DNA from: Scolanthus callimorphus
Lineage: Eukaryota; Cnidaria; Anthozoa; Actiniaria; Edwardsiidae
Length of the DNA stretch: 64,000 nt
Assembly: GCA_033964015.1 (NCBI GenBank)
Contig: CM066913.1
Coordinates: 5,059,169-5,123,168, forward strand
Direction of reading: 5' to 3'
Shown here: piece by piece, positions 43,276 through 58,200 of the stretch
How positions within the stretch are numbered: position 1 is the stretch's first letter
Layout of the letters: each line of letters begins with the position of its first letter
Notes under the pieces: generated by a model
Databases searched by the model: none
The model's input: only the letters and a program-made list of their open reading frames with translations
What the model was told of the DNA's origin: nothing
Translations under genes and position numbers: made by a program

Positions 43276-46200
43276 CTGAACAATTAGAAACAAAAATGTT
43301 ACCCGCTATTAGCGGAGCTCGGCGCCCGCGTAGCGGAGCCCCATAGCTACATGCAGGAGAAGAAGGAACAACAGATTCAATGATAAGTGTATGTGCATCG
43401 ACCGAGTCTGTCATGGACTTCCGGTTTGTGCGTGCGTCTTTCGGCATGACGTCATCAAAAGTCCTTGATGACAGTAATGTATTGATTCGAGCTTCGCTTT
43501 TAGGCAGTGCCCAAATCTATATATTCCACATTCAATGGAGAGGAAAAGGAAAGGAGGAGACGCTAAATGTTCAAAGAGCTACTGTAGCTTTGCAGCAAGG
43601 AGACTTTGGCGAAGAGGTCCGGATAAAAGCATTTCAGACAGCACAACCTTGACTCTACCAGTTCGCTACAGTGTAATGGCGGCTTTCAACAATGTAATAC
43701 GGATCTTAGCGTGTATTTTGACCTAATATGGTAAAATGACGTTAGAGTCGTATAATAAATAGAGGATATTACACGGTGGCGCGAAGATATGAGTTTTATT
43801 TTCGAGTGGCAAGAACAATATTTTACGAATGAGCGCAGCGAGAAATAAAACTCATATCTTCAAGCCACCGTGTAATGTTCTTTTTATTATATAGACAAAA
43901 CAGAAAAAAATATTAAAGAATTGATTTCCAAGCACTTTTTTTGACCGATATCCTCACTATTGAGGATATGGAAAATATGTCACTCAGGTCCCGGATGTAG
44001 CTTCGTATGAGATCTACGAGTGGCGTATTTCCCAATAAAACACTCGAGTGTCTATATAATAAAAAGGAATATCCTTCATTGCAGGTGCATTTGCTACCTT
44101 TACAAGCGCATGAACACTTCGCTAGCATGAGGGTTCTCGCGAACGGAAAATGGCTGATAATGGCATACAGTAAAAATCAGCAAGTAAGAACCTAGAATTT
44201 AAAAACCTGCTAGGCTAAAACTTCCCTGTTCAGTTATACACCATTTATTATATAAGAACCTGTTTAACCAACATTTGTAATAGGGTCTTAATCTTCAATA
44301 ACCAAAAAATTTAAAACAGCAACATTCAGGAATTTCTGTTCACAAAAAATTCATGAATTGGAACATTTCTTAATATAAGTACGAAAAATGCTTTACAATT
44401 TATGTACAGCATGTAAGCAGGTAAGCCCATGATGTCCAGGACTGTTCACTAGAAATAAAGGAGAAATAGGATATAACACTTTGCTGAAGTCATGGCATTA
44501 CTATTTGGGCCATAGAAATTAAGAACTGTAAGAAGTGTCATGGTAAAACACCTACGTGCATTAGGTGGTAGCGTGCCGGGTGGAGGAAGGGTAGTTGGTG
44601 GAAGAGTCGGGGGACAGTTTCCTGGACGTGCGGCAATGGAGTCGATGGCAATGTCGCCTTGGTAATTAGAACCGGCTATTGCTTCAATTTTAACCTGGAA
44701 ATAACAATAAACGCACTTACAATAGTAATAATAAATGTGGTAAAAGAGGCAATCTTACAACTGACAAACCGCTTGAGCGCCGAAAGTGAGAGGGTGCTGC
44801 ATCTCCAGGAGTTGACGAGCTTGAACTAAATACCTTAGTTAAAGGAGCGGGGTCACGATTTTAGCGGAGCTCCTTTGCGGCCGAAGGCCGCAGAGCGGAG
44901 CACCATAGGTATCGCGTAGGAAGAATACAATAGCTAAAAGTAGAACTCAGGTATACTATCGACTTCATTTTTCATGGTTCAGCGGTATTCCCATTATGGT
45001 ATCGCTGGCGCGTCCGTGCGTGCCTGCCCCACCACAGGTAAACCAAGACCCTTCTCTGTTTATTAATTGTATCTCAGGAAGGGATGAAGCTCAGACAACC
45101 AAACTTGGGTGAAGTTGTCATAGTGGCAAGGGGGGTGCAACTACCTTGTCACGTGGTATGACGTCATCGATGACGTCATCAAACGAGAAAAGGTTGATAT
45201 CTCGGGACGTAATAAACCTCAGACAACCAAACTTGGGTGAAGTTGTCTTAGTGGCAAGGAGGATGCAACTGCCTTGTCACGTGGTATGACGTCATCGATG
45301 ACGTCATGAAACGGGAAAAGGTTGATATCTCGGGAAGGGATAAACCCCAGACAACCAAACTTGGGTGAAGTTGTCATAGTGGCAAGGGGGATGCAACTAC
45401 CTTGTCACGTGGTATGACGTCATCGATGACGTCGTCAAACGAGAAAAGGTTGATATCTCGGGAAGGGATAAACCTCAGACAACCAAACTTGGGTGAGTTT
45501 GTCTTAGTGGCAAGGGGGGTGTAACTGCCTTGTCACGTGGTATGACGTCATCGATGACGTCGTCAAACGAGAAAAGGTTTATATCTCGGGAAGGGATGAA
45601 CCTCAGACAACCAAACTTAGGTAAAGTTGTCTTAGTGCAAGGGGGTGCAATTGCCTTGTCACGTGGCATGACGTCATCGACGACGTCATCAAACGAGAAA
45701 AGGTTGATATCTCGGGAAGGATAAACCTCAGACAACCAAACTAATTGGATAAAGTTGTCTTAGTGCAAGGGGGTGCAATTGCAGGGTCATGTGGTATGAC
45801 GTCATCGATGACGTCATCAAACAGGAAAAGGTTGATATCTCGGGAATGGATGGACCTCAGACAACCAAACTTGGGTGAAGTTAGTTGTCTTAGTGGCAGG
45901 TGGGATGCAACTGCCTTGTCGCGTGGTATGACGTCATCTATGACGTCATCATAGAAGAAACATAATATATTTCGAGAAGGGATGAACCTCAGACAACCAA
46001 ACTTGGGTGAAGTTGTTTTAGTGGCAAGGGTGGTGCAACTGCCTGGTCACGTTGTATGACGCCATTGATGACGTCATCATAGCAGAAAAACAATATATCT
46101 CGGAAGGGGATGAATCTCAGACAACCAAACTAGTTGGGTAAAGTTGTGACAAGGGGGGGGGGGGTGCAACTCAGCCTGCATATCAAGACGTTTGCAGCCT

Positions 46201-49200
46201 AACCTTGTCGACTTGCCGCTTTCCTTATTAGGAATTCCCCCTTACCTTATTTGGAAGGTCTGTAAGTACTTTTCCTCATATTTTAGCGAAAAAAGCAGAG
46301 AAATCCACCAAAACTTGCAGGTATCCGAGAAACATCGTACTCATGGCCGCCATGTTGTTTTGTCTCTGCCAAAGGGCCTGGGGCAAAACACAGGTAGCCC
46401 GCGCGTATTCACAGAAAACGACAACGCTATCTCGATATGGGTCAGAAAAATATGTATCCAGGAGCTCCGCTTTTAGCCAGTGGCTAAATCTATATATTAG
46501 CACAAAACATAACTGATGGATAGCCAAAATAATAGTCTAGGTTGGTTTGTTGTTTGCTTTATACAAAGCGAGCATGCTTGTAGACTTCGTGGACCTATTA
46601 CTGAGCGGATGGAAACGAATTGCAATAGACCTTTTTTCCAAAATGGCCGCCGAAAATTAATATCGATTATTGTTTAAAATGACCACCAGCACTAGAACAG
46701 ACATCACCACTTTCGTAAAACTGCAAAATTTCGCTGCATTATATCCAATATCTTCCGAGAAAACGAAAGTTAAAAATGTGAAAATTTACAGGCGTTTGTA
46801 TGACTGGGGGTATGCGTCATACCCCAGTCATACAAATCTCTGTAACTTTCAGACCCTGCTTTCTTAGCCGACATGGCATTTGGCATAACGAAAATTTAAA
46901 GGATTACTAATGTGATGATACCCTTTCTAGTGCCAGTATTTGATTTTCAGTCAGTTTAATTTTAAGACGTGAATTTGCGGCGGCCATTTTGGAAAAAAGT
47001 CTATTGCGAGAAGTATTTTTTTTTTCAAATCTTGTTGGGATGAACAATTTTTAAAGTTACATCAAAACTTGTACGAAAATCGGCTGGCTTGCCCATTAAT
47101 GTAAAGTGAAATAAAGTGATAAAAGTGCTCTCGTGATGGCGTGTAGGATTTTTTTTACAATCTTTTGGAAGCACCATTATTTTTCTCTTGTTATCCTTTG
47201 TCCGTGTTTTATGTTTCTTTTTGCCTTCGAATATAAATTATTTAGTATATCTCAATGATCCTTTTCGGTACTCGTTTCTGCAGCACTCAATGGCCGTTTT
47301 CACACTAGAAGACGAACAAATCGTCTGGACGGACAAATCGTCTGACGATTTGTTCGTCTAGTGTGAATTTAGGTCGGACTTTGGTCGATTTGTTCGTCTA
47401 CATGAAAAATCGTCTTCATAGACGGCCAAACAGACGAACAAATTTAGACGATTTGTTCGTCTGAAATTTGTTCATACCGTTTTCACAGCAGACGATTTGT
47501 TCGTCTTGAGATGATTTGTCCGTCCAGACGATTTGTTCGTCTCTAGTGTGAAAACGGCCCATCATACAACGATAAGCTACACGGGAACCGCAAGAATAAA
47601 CCCAGGGCCATAGCCACCCTTCAAAAGCTGGGGGGCATGGCATATAAAAAACTCAAGACAATTTGTTGGGAAAGTTTAAACTCGTGAAAATAAGAACACT
47701 AACATATACACAAATTTAGAGCCCAGCATTTGAAATAACCGCATGCAGGGTGCAAAATCGTGCAGTATTTTTTTTCTACTATTGCTTTTGCATGATTTTT
47801 TTTTGTGGGGGGGGGGGGGGGACGTAGCTTGCAGGATATTTTTTCCCCTCAAAAGTCAAATGGTTGGCCCCTAAGTTCCTTTTGGTTGAGGTCAACCAAT
47901 GAGATGCGAAGAAAACACAATCACGGCCACTCTTGTTTTCTCTGGCTCCTGGCTAGACGCAAGTGTGGTACTCAGTTCACCACTCATTGGTCAGTTGTTG
48001 AATTTGTTTTGTTTCTTGTAAAGTGTATCTGTTTTGAATCTGAAATCAACTTTTATGAGGCGTTTTATATACATTAGCTTTGAGATTTTATTGGCAAAAG
48101 AAATTTTAACTACTTACGTCCAGATTGCCACCGGCACCGTCAAGATTAACAGATGCTTTTTGCCAGCTGTTTCCTTGATTTCCAGATTTGCCGAACACCG
48201 GTTTAGATCCAAGGAACACCTTAAGTGTTCCAATATGTGCCCCGTACATGTGATAATAAAATGTCATGCAAAGGGGACTATTGATGGAACCCGTGTACTC
48301 GAGTATAGCATTATCACCCTGACGTCTTGGGCTGGATGTCTCGATGTAGATATAGTATCCTAGACAGAAGATTAATATTTGAGAAATGCCATTCGTTTTA
48401 CTAATTGAATTCTCCTACTTTATTAAGATGTTGAGACAAAATACTGACGGCTATAGTTGGTAGAGTTTTCCTCATTCGATGCGACGGAACCCAGTGCGTG
48501 AAAATAATAACTTCTTCTGGGGGTGGATTGCACTCCCAGTAATAAACTACACGGGGATGCTTGAATCGAAACGTTACAGAGAGAGCACGAATTCGTCTAT
48601 TGAGCATAACGAACGTGTGTGTCGATAGAAAAATAAGTAAAGATCGTTTTTGCTCGTTTTCAGGTGTTTATCTGAAGATCACTAAGATAGCGACATGTTT
48701 TAGATTCAGCACCCTTACCTTTTCCTCCCTGTCCACTGCTTGGTCCAGTACCAGAAGATGAAGTATGACCCGACCGGCGTGTCCAGTCAAACTTGTCGTT
48801 CTTCGATTGCATCCAGCTACCGAAACCAGCCTCGAAGTCGTTTGAAATGTCTAGTGAGAGAACAAATAGTACTCTTAATCTACTTATATGTACTAAACTT
48901 GGCCTCATAGACAGTGAATGGTATGAAAGTGAAACTGAAGCGGCTCCACTGTAGATGCTCCAGAGGACAGAACCCAAAAATGGCAAGATTTCTACCCTAA
49001 GGTCAGGTAAAGTCAGATAGGCTTGATTCTTTGCATAGAGTATCCTTATACAATAATAAACAAAATAGAAATGAGTATTTTTTTCTTATTGATCCGTCTT
49101 TAAGATATGAGGAGTTACACTTTGGTTGCTGCAGCACGTTTTGGCATTTTTTGTTAGAATTGTACAAATTTTGCCACAAAACGATGCAGTAACCAAAGTT

Positions 49201-52200
49201 TAGCAGCTGATATCTTAAAGACGGATCAATTAGAAAAATACTCATTTCTATTTTGTTTCTTATTGTATAAGGATTCTCTATGCATCGAGCACGAATCGAG
49301 CCTATCTGACTTTACCTGACCTTAGGGTAGAAATCTTGCCATTTTTGGATTCTGTCGTTCCAGAGTAGATACATACAGTTAATATATGTGGCCTTGTCGC
49401 ATTGGGCGCAACGTTTTTTTCAATAATGATAAAGACTTGATCCAATGTAGGTTGGGTGTTTGAAAGGTAGCAATGACGTAACGTTGAATAGAGCAGATTT
49501 CGTAATATATAGATTTATCCACTGGCTAAAAGCGGAGCTCCCGGTTACATATTTTTCCGCCAAAATGAGAGACGGTTTTGGCGTTGCCTGTGGTATGTCG
49601 GGCATGCAGACACGCACGGACGGGCCGACAGTACTAATGGGAATACCGCTGAACCATGAAAAATGATGTCGATCGTATATCTGAGTTATACTTTGAGCTG
49701 TTGTATTTTTTCTGCGATACCTATGGTGTTCCGCTCTGTGGCCTTTGGCCGCTAAGGAGCTCCGCTATGAATGTGAAAAGTGAAAAGTGTCGGGGATCGG
49801 GTAAGTAAATGAAATGGCAATGAGAGTAACGGTCGTGTGTAACGGTCGTGTGCAGTTAGATTTACCTGGTGGTTTATTAGTAGGTGGAGTAGGCGACGAG
49901 GGTGGAGGGCGCGTTGATGCGGGTGGTGATGGTGTTGGAGGCGTCGGGGGTGTGGGTGGCGTAGGTGGAACTATAATAAAAGAAAACGTTACACGTAATG
50001 GATAAAGTAAAACTAATAGTGTCGTGAACAATAGCCTCCTTTGCAGCCGCTGGCGTGAAACGAGCGACACGCCAGCGGCAGCAAAGGAGGCTACGTGAAC
50101 AAGATCTTACCAAATTCTCTCATTAGTTAACTGTTTCATCAGTCACCACTTGACTCCTAATGATGGCAACAGATTTCGCAAGTTTCCAAACTTGGTTGCC
50201 AGAATATTTAATCGAAACAGGTTGTATTAAATTAAGAGTCACAAAAAGGCGATTGTAAGCGAAAAGCTAATCCGTAAAGATGACAATAATAGACTAAATC
50301 GGCTAACGCTTTTAACATGTTATTGCCACCCAGATCATGTGATGATTCCTTTGGGTGGATACTTTTGTTACTCGTGCACTCGGTCTATAGTGGCTTGTTA
50401 ACGTTTACAAACAAAATGGTTTGCTTTCTTAACGTCACAAGCTTGAGAGTCAAATGAAATTTCGCGTGTTCTTTGGAAACGGCTTGTTTTGGAAGAATTT
50501 AAAGTGCAGCGGTACCGAACCATATTTTCCGCACATCATCTTACTTCACATTTATTAGATGTTGTTGAAGAGATACTTAAACAAAAAGCTTAGTAAATTA
50601 AAATTGTTCCTTTTCCTTGATCAAAAGTTCCAACTGAAATTGTGCACAGTTCTGTCAAGAAACCTTGGAGAGAGCCCGAGAGCACGGGGAGCTTGGCAGG
50701 CGTTATAACAATACCTCCGCCACACGAGCCAGGTCTGCCACTAATGCTGTCAATAGCAATATCTCCTGTGTAAGAACTTCCGCGGATAGCTTCGAACTTT
50801 AACTGGAAACAAAAACAACTTTACTTGAGTTTACTCCTTTGCATGAGAACTAGCAGAAAAGATAATTACATCTTATAAAATAGCTCAGATAGTATGCGCG
50901 CACTGATTGTTTGAGAGCTGTGCATTCTCACATTATAAACGCACGGCAGATGCAAAGCTATTTTATGAAAGCAATAAAAAGCGGATTTCTGTGTTTTATG
51001 TGATCAAACGCACTTGGGATGCTGCCGGAAAAACACTTGGAAAGTTTGAAACTCACTAGCCTACGGCTTTTCAGTTTCAAACTTTTCTCGTCTTTTTCAC
51101 GGAAGTCCGCTTTCTATTGTTTAAATATTTTCTGAGGCTTTGCATAAGGATAGCTTCGAAATTCACCTGGAACCAGAAACAATTCTACTCTTGAGCTTAC
51201 TCCTTTGCACGAGAACTAGCAAAACATATAGTTACATCATATTTTATGAACCTTCACATTATAGTTTGGATATTTCATTTGCAAAGACAGATCAAACTAC
51301 TTACATGCAATGGACCTCTGTTAAGAGTAACAGATGCTTTGTGCCAGCTGTTTCCTTGATTTCCAGAAATGGCAAACACCTGATCAGATCCATTGAACAC
51401 CTTAAGTGATCCAATAGTCGCCCCGTACATGTGATAATAAAATGTCATGCAAAGATGGGGACTATTGGTGGAACCCTTGTACTCAAGTATAGCATTATCA
51501 CCCGGACGTCTTGGGCTGGAAGTCTCGATGTAGATATAGTATCCTAGACAGAAGATGAATATTTGAGAAAGAAGCATTTGTTTTACTAATTGAATTCTCC
51601 TACTTTATTATAATACCTTTGTCGGACGGCTAGCTGGTGGAAACTGTTTTCTCATTCGGCGGAGTCGCGTAGCAATGGACTACAGTACGTGAAAATACTT
51701 TTTCCAACACCTTTAATATTTTGTGGTATTGCCGTCTTAAAATCGTAATTTCTTATCTCGATTCTTCTTCAGGTGCATCGGGGTGGGAGGTGCACTCTCA
51801 GTAAAATACTACACCGGGAAGCTCGGATCGAAACGTTGATGAGAGAGCACGAATTCTTTTATTGAGCATATCGAGCGCAGTGTAATACATTGCTCGAAGG
51901 ACCATCAAACAAGGTATCAAATGCATCACAATCGGCACGATTTTGATAACGTTTGGAATTCCTATCCAGTCACCACCAAATTTGGCAAGTGTCTGCACGT
52001 GTGCAGTATTTTCAACATTAACAAATCGTATATTTTTAGATTTTTCAAATTTACGAATTTGGCGGAAATGTGACGTCATCAATATCACTCTAAGATTCCC
52101 TCTGAAAACGATGACACATTTTTGATATTTTCAGCTGTTTATCTGAAGATTGCTAACATAGGTACATAGTTTAGACTCAGCACCCCTACCTTTTCCTCCC

Positions 52201-55200
52201 TGTCCTCTGCTTGGTCCAGTACCAGAAGAAGAAGTACTGCCTGACTGGCGTGTCCAGTCAAACTTGTCGTTCTTCGATTGCCTCCAGCTACCGAAACCAT
52301 CCTCAAAGTCGTTTGCAACGCCTAGTGAGAAAAGGAATATTACTCTTAGTCTATGTTTCAACTATAGTAAATGTTTGAACATTATCCGGAAACGATGCAA
52401 GGAGTTTAAATAGCTCAATTTGGCAGACAGTGAACGTTTTGAAACAATTCAAAGTACCATATTATCCCATATAATCTTATTTCACAATTCTAAGGGTTAC
52501 ACAAACGAGTTACAAATATTTGAAGCTAGATGAATTAAGACTCTCACATTTTTTGGTCGGGGATGATCGTCGGCAATTTCAGATACCAAAAAAGGGCGTG
52601 GCTCAGATAATTTTTTACCCTAAAACATACCCATAAAAATTTCCCTCTTTGATGTTGTCTAAATTATCGTCTTGTCAACAAGTACTCTCTCTATCTTAGT
52701 AACATTGCTGTTTCTCTGTGTTGATTGTGGTATCCTATCCATGCTTGGTCAGAAATACTCCTGAACTGTAAAACTTTCTTTCATGAAGTTATGATAAGAA
52801 GAGAAAAAATAACATCCCCCTTGGGAATAGTTATAAGCCAAATATCTCGGAATCCTGCTGAACTACGTGTTCATTTATTTGGTTATGTTTTTAGCAGCAA
52901 TTGATGAAGATAATTAAAAGGAAAATGATTTTTTTGTCAATGAGGCTCCTTGAAGACCATAAATAAGCTACAAGCGTTTGGGGCCATGTATTAAATTAAA
53001 TAAATATTAACGTGCCGCGATCGCGACGGTGCCGCGCCGTGTCGTGGCACTTTTCACAGTCATACGAAATCTGCTCTAGTACCTCCGCCACAGGAGCCAG
53101 GTCTGGTACTGATGCTGTCTATAGCAATGTCCCCTGTGTATGAACTTCCGCGGATAGCTTCGAACTTCAGCTGGAAACAGAAACGATTTTACTAGTGATT
53201 TTAATCTTTTGCATGAGAATTAGCAGGAAATTACATCATATTTTATGAGACGTTACAATAGTTTGGATATTTTATTGACAAACTTACATCGGGCACAGCA
53301 GTAGGGCCATATAGTGGGCCTACAGTAGTTTATGTACTATTTATAAAATGAGTGGCCGTGTTCTATTGGCATATAAAGATTCGAGCCGAAGGCCAGAATC
53401 TTTAGATGACAATAGAACAGGGACACGAATTTTATAAATGACTTATCAAATCAGTCATGATAAAGCATTGATGAATAAAAGATTATACGTTTATATCGTT
53501 TTGATAAAGCATTGATGAATAAAAGATAACGTTTATATTGCTGTTGATATAAACGTTATATTTTATTCATCAGTTGATATAAACGTAATATTTTATTCAT
53601 AAGTTGTCAAACAAGTCCAAAGGCAGAAGGGGACCACTCTAGTGAAGTCCAAGTATGGTCTTCTCTCTAGTGCAGTCCCTGAAAAAGGCTTCATCTGGGA
53701 GACTATATGTTGTTTTAGTCCGCCTAGCAAGCATGCGCAGAAGGTATGAGCCCTGTCCTACATGGATCAAGTCGGACTAAAACAACATATAGTCTCTCAG
53801 GTGAAGCCTTTTTCAGGTACTGCCCTAGAGAGAAGACCATATTTGGACTGCACTCGAGTGGTCCGTTCAGCCTTAGGACAGGGGTTGCACTGGAAGGTAT
53901 CTGATAGAGAATACTAATTGGTCCAATTAGCATTCTATATCAGACAACTAGCCATTCTTTATCGGGGGATACAAGTAGTGTCACCTGATACGAATCCAGT
54001 GCAGAGATTGGATAAGCATCCTATGAATAAGGGATGAATTTGATAAGAGATCGTTAGATCTTACTTACTTCCAGATAGCCCTTGCCAAGATCAACAGATG
54101 CTCTTTGCCAGTTGTTGCCTTGATCTCCAGATATGCCAAACAACTGATCAGATCCATTGAACACCTTTAGTGCTCCTATAGTCGCCCCGTACATGTGATA
54201 ATAAAATGTCAGGCATAGGGGACTATTGGTGGAACCCTTGTACTCAAGTATAGCATTATCACCCTTTTGTCTTGGGTCGGAAGTCTCGATGTAGATGTAG
54301 TATCCTAGACAGAAGATTAATAAGCAATTAATACTGAAAAATGACAAGAAACCTCAATATTTGAGTAATACCATTCGTTTTACGAATTGAATTCTCCTAC
54401 TTTATTATAATTATACCTTTGTCGGGCATAGTAACTTCAACACCGTTAATATTTTGTTGGTTTATTGCTGTCTCAAAAGCCTACTGAAAGTTTTCCATGA
54501 ATATTGCTTTTTCAATGAGCAATCAACCCTGATGGGGCTTGAAGAATTCAAATTCCGCGTAACTATTCGAATTCGTCTATGTAGCATATCGAACACAACG
54601 TAATGCTTTAAGCCAGAATGACCATAAAACAACGAACTATTTCATGTGTCGGTAGAAAAAGATCTTAGAAATATGACATATCATTTCAGATTCTGAAGAT
54701 CGCTAAGATAGCGAAATCAATAGTTTATATTCAGCACCCTTACCTTTTCCTCCCTGTCCATTGCTTGGTCCAGTACTAGAAGAGGAAGTACTGCCTGGCT
54801 GGCGTGTCCAGTCAAACTTGTCGTTCTTCGATTGCCTCCAGCTACCGAGACCAGCCTCGAAGTCGATTGAAACTTCTAGTGAGAGAACAAATAACCCTCT
54901 TAGTCTACGTTTCGACTATAGTAATGTTTCACAATTTTCCGGAAACGAGTAACCTTTACCATATTTAAGGCGTTAATAGCTAAACTTGGCCTCATAAACA
55001 GTGAAAGTTTATGAAGTGAAACAGAAGCGGCTCCACTGTAGATGTTCCAGAATAGATACATATAGTTAACTGTGGCAATTGTCGCATTCCATGAAGCGCA
55101 ACGTTTTTTTCAATAATGATAAAGACTTGCTCCAATATAGGTTTTTGTTGTTGGAGAGGTAGCAATGGCGAAACGTTGAATAGAGCAAATTTCGTATAAG

Positions 55201-58200
55201 TTTGAAAAGTGCGGCGGCACGGAACCTGGCCTGCTGTTAAGTTGGCTGTAGATACAGAACGAAATCGCGTGACTTTGTCGCGGCAGTTTTCACAGTCATA
55301 CGAAGTCTGCTTAAGCTTGCGACTGTCCTTCAGTGTTTGTGGTGTTGTAAAGCTAGTCCTATAAAACGCTTTGTACTTACCATGGGAATATGAACGTTCT
55401 AGATTCTAGGTCAATTCAGGGTGGGAGGTTTGGGGAAGAATGTGGGGATCAGGTAAGTAAAGGAAATGTCAATGAGAGTGACGGTCGTGTGCAGTTAGAT
55501 TTACCTGGTGGTTTATTAGTAGGTGGAGTAGGCGAAGATGGTGGAGGGCGTGTTGATGGTGTTGGTGGTGTAGGTGGAACTATAATAAAAGAAAATGTTA
55601 CGCGTAATTGATCAAGTAAAACTAATAGTGTCGTGAACAAGGTCTTGCCCAATTCTCTCAATAAATTAACTCTTTCATCAGTCGCCATTCCAAGACTATA
55701 GTGTTCGCCAAGTTTTGATCGCCAGAATATTTCATGTAAAGAGGATCTATCAAATTAAGAGTCGAAAACGTGATGACGTTTACGCACAAAATAGTTTGCT
55801 TTCTTATTAGTCACAAGCAAGAGAGTCAAATGAAATGTCGCGTGTTCTCATTGGAAACTTCTTGGAAACAATTCAGTAACAGCAGAACCGAACCATATTT
55901 TCCGCATATTTGGTACTGTGCTCATGTCATTTTACAATTGCTTGGTTAGTGAAGGGATGCACAAACGGAGAATGGAAGTTCCGATTGTGTGTTCCCTTTC
56001 CTTCATATTCTTCCAAGCTTCGAAAAAGCATGGCAAGTTTGAAAGCCGTAAAAATAGTACCTCCGCCACACGAGCCAGGTTTGGCACTGATGCTGTCAAT
56101 AGCAATGTCCCCTGTGTAAGAACTTCCGCGGATAGCTTCGAACTTCACCTGGAAACAGAAACAACTTTACTTGAGTATACTCCTTTGCATGAGAACTAGC
56201 AGAAAAGATAATTACATCATATTTTCTGAGGCTTTAGTTATTTCATTTGAAAGTCAGATCAAACTACTTACATGCAATGGACCTTTGTCAAGAGTAACAG
56301 ATGCTTTGTGCCAGCTGTTTCCTTGATTTCCAGTTTTGCCAAACAACTGTTTTCCTCCATTGAACACCTTCAGTGCTCCAATAGTCGCCCCGTACATGTG
56401 ATAATAAAATGTCATGCAAAGATGGGGACTATTGGTGGAACCCGTGTACTCGAGTATAGCATTATCACCCTGACGTCTTGGGCTGGAAGTCTCGATGTAG
56501 ATATAGTATCCTAGACAGAAGAGAAATATTTGAGAAATACCATTCGTTTTACCGTGAACTTCTTGCGTCGCCTATTACGGTCCATGTAATCATAACATGT
56601 CGTGAACCCCCTAAGCGCCCACACCAGGTATGGCAAACTAGATTGAAAATGCGCAATTTCCTTGAACATTTGCTATATATCCGCCGGACTATAAAGTCCG
56701 AAGAAAAGCCCAAATAGCACTCGCCCATGCCAAGGATTTCAAGCAGGTGAACTAGTTTTAACTAATGTTAGCATTGTGAATTGTATTTTTTGTTTGCAAT
56801 GACAAGGTTTTATCCAACTGATTTACTTCTTGATGGATTGATCATCTTACGCCGTCATGGACGGCAGACGTACGTGCTTGGCAGAACCAACGTCTTTTCT
56901 TTGTTGAGCCGACAAGGAGCAACCTTTACTTAAATGTACAATTAGTGCCAAGGTAGATTACACCAGCACCCTTACCTGTGCCCCCGTGTCCACTGCTTGG
57001 TCCAGTATTAGAGGAGGAAGTAGGACTTGAGCGGCGTGTCCAGTCAAACTTGTCCTTTTTCGATTGTATCCATCTTCCGAAACCAGCCTCGAAGTCGTTT
57101 CCAATGCCTAATTTTAGAAGAATAAGCCTTTTTTAGCCTTTTCTAATAAAGTCTGTCTAATCTATCTGTCTGTATCTTTTGTTATAGATGTTCCGCGTTT
57201 ATGGCTTACCGATTGATCCTGTCGGTGCTGCGGTGGTGATAGGTGGTGGCATCGTTCCTAAGTTACATGAACAGAAGAATTGACCACCCTTAGCTAGATA
57301 CGGCCCAAAGGCAGGGGTGTGCTAAATGGCAGGCGAGTTAAGGATTGAACTGAAACTGCACAGTTAGGTGAGGTTAATCACAGGATATTTGTTTTCTTCG
57401 ATTTTTAGCACGGGAAGAGATGGCACTAACTAGGACACCTTCAAGGCAAAATAATATTGAAATCAATTTTTATTGGATTCCTCACCTCCAATAACATGCA
57501 TGTCAATCCAGCCCCTGTAATAGGCCACTCTAGCGAACACCGTGTATAACTGGTTAATGTCACATCTTCCGGATCCCAGCTCACTGCTCCTTGCAGTACC
57601 CAACGACCATTGGAGTTCCTACAAACGTACGGGCCACCGCTGTCACCATGGCAACCGCTAATCACCGTGCCAGTCTTGGTGGCACACACCATACCGTCTG
57701 ATATCGTGATACCAATGTTACCGTTTTTCCTCTTGCATTCGGTTTTGTTGACAGGAGGCATGTGGGCCTGTTGGAGAATGGGATGAGAACTTCCTGGATG
57801 CTTGATCTTTCCCCATCCTGAAATTGAAATAATATGGTATACTTCTCGAAGATTGAGACATCGGCAATCCGCTCAACGAATGCTTAGCATGGTAGGTGGT
57901 TTCAGTATTTATTTTAATCTAGAATAAAAAAATATCGTACACGTAGCTTGAATTCCAATGTAATAGATTTTGACTTACTAACCATTCCTTGAGTGAAAAG
58001 TCCTAATGATCGTGAATTAGGATAACATGTTCTTTTCACTAATAACGTGTTATAGATATTCTAAGAGAAAAGAAGACATGATACACGAAGTTCGGGGGGA
58101 AAAAAACGTTCATACTAACCGGTGATGTAGCAGTTTGATCCCGCTGGTATAATGTAATCCTTATCAGGCATACACACGAGCCGCACTCGGTCATTCAGAG

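Noticed and set aside
45475..45954. Open frames repeating [13 protein letters not shown] or [11 protein letters not shown]
   Set aside because: By-products of the 128-bp CRE-rich satellite; they are interrupted and inconsistent between units.
49765..50113. Open frames with PPTPPTPP on minus and GGVGGVGG on plus strand as stand-alone genes (also at 55390-55688 and 59651-60028)
   Set aside because: The minus-strand proline frames are linker exons with GT-AG borders; the plus-strand glycine frames are their complement.
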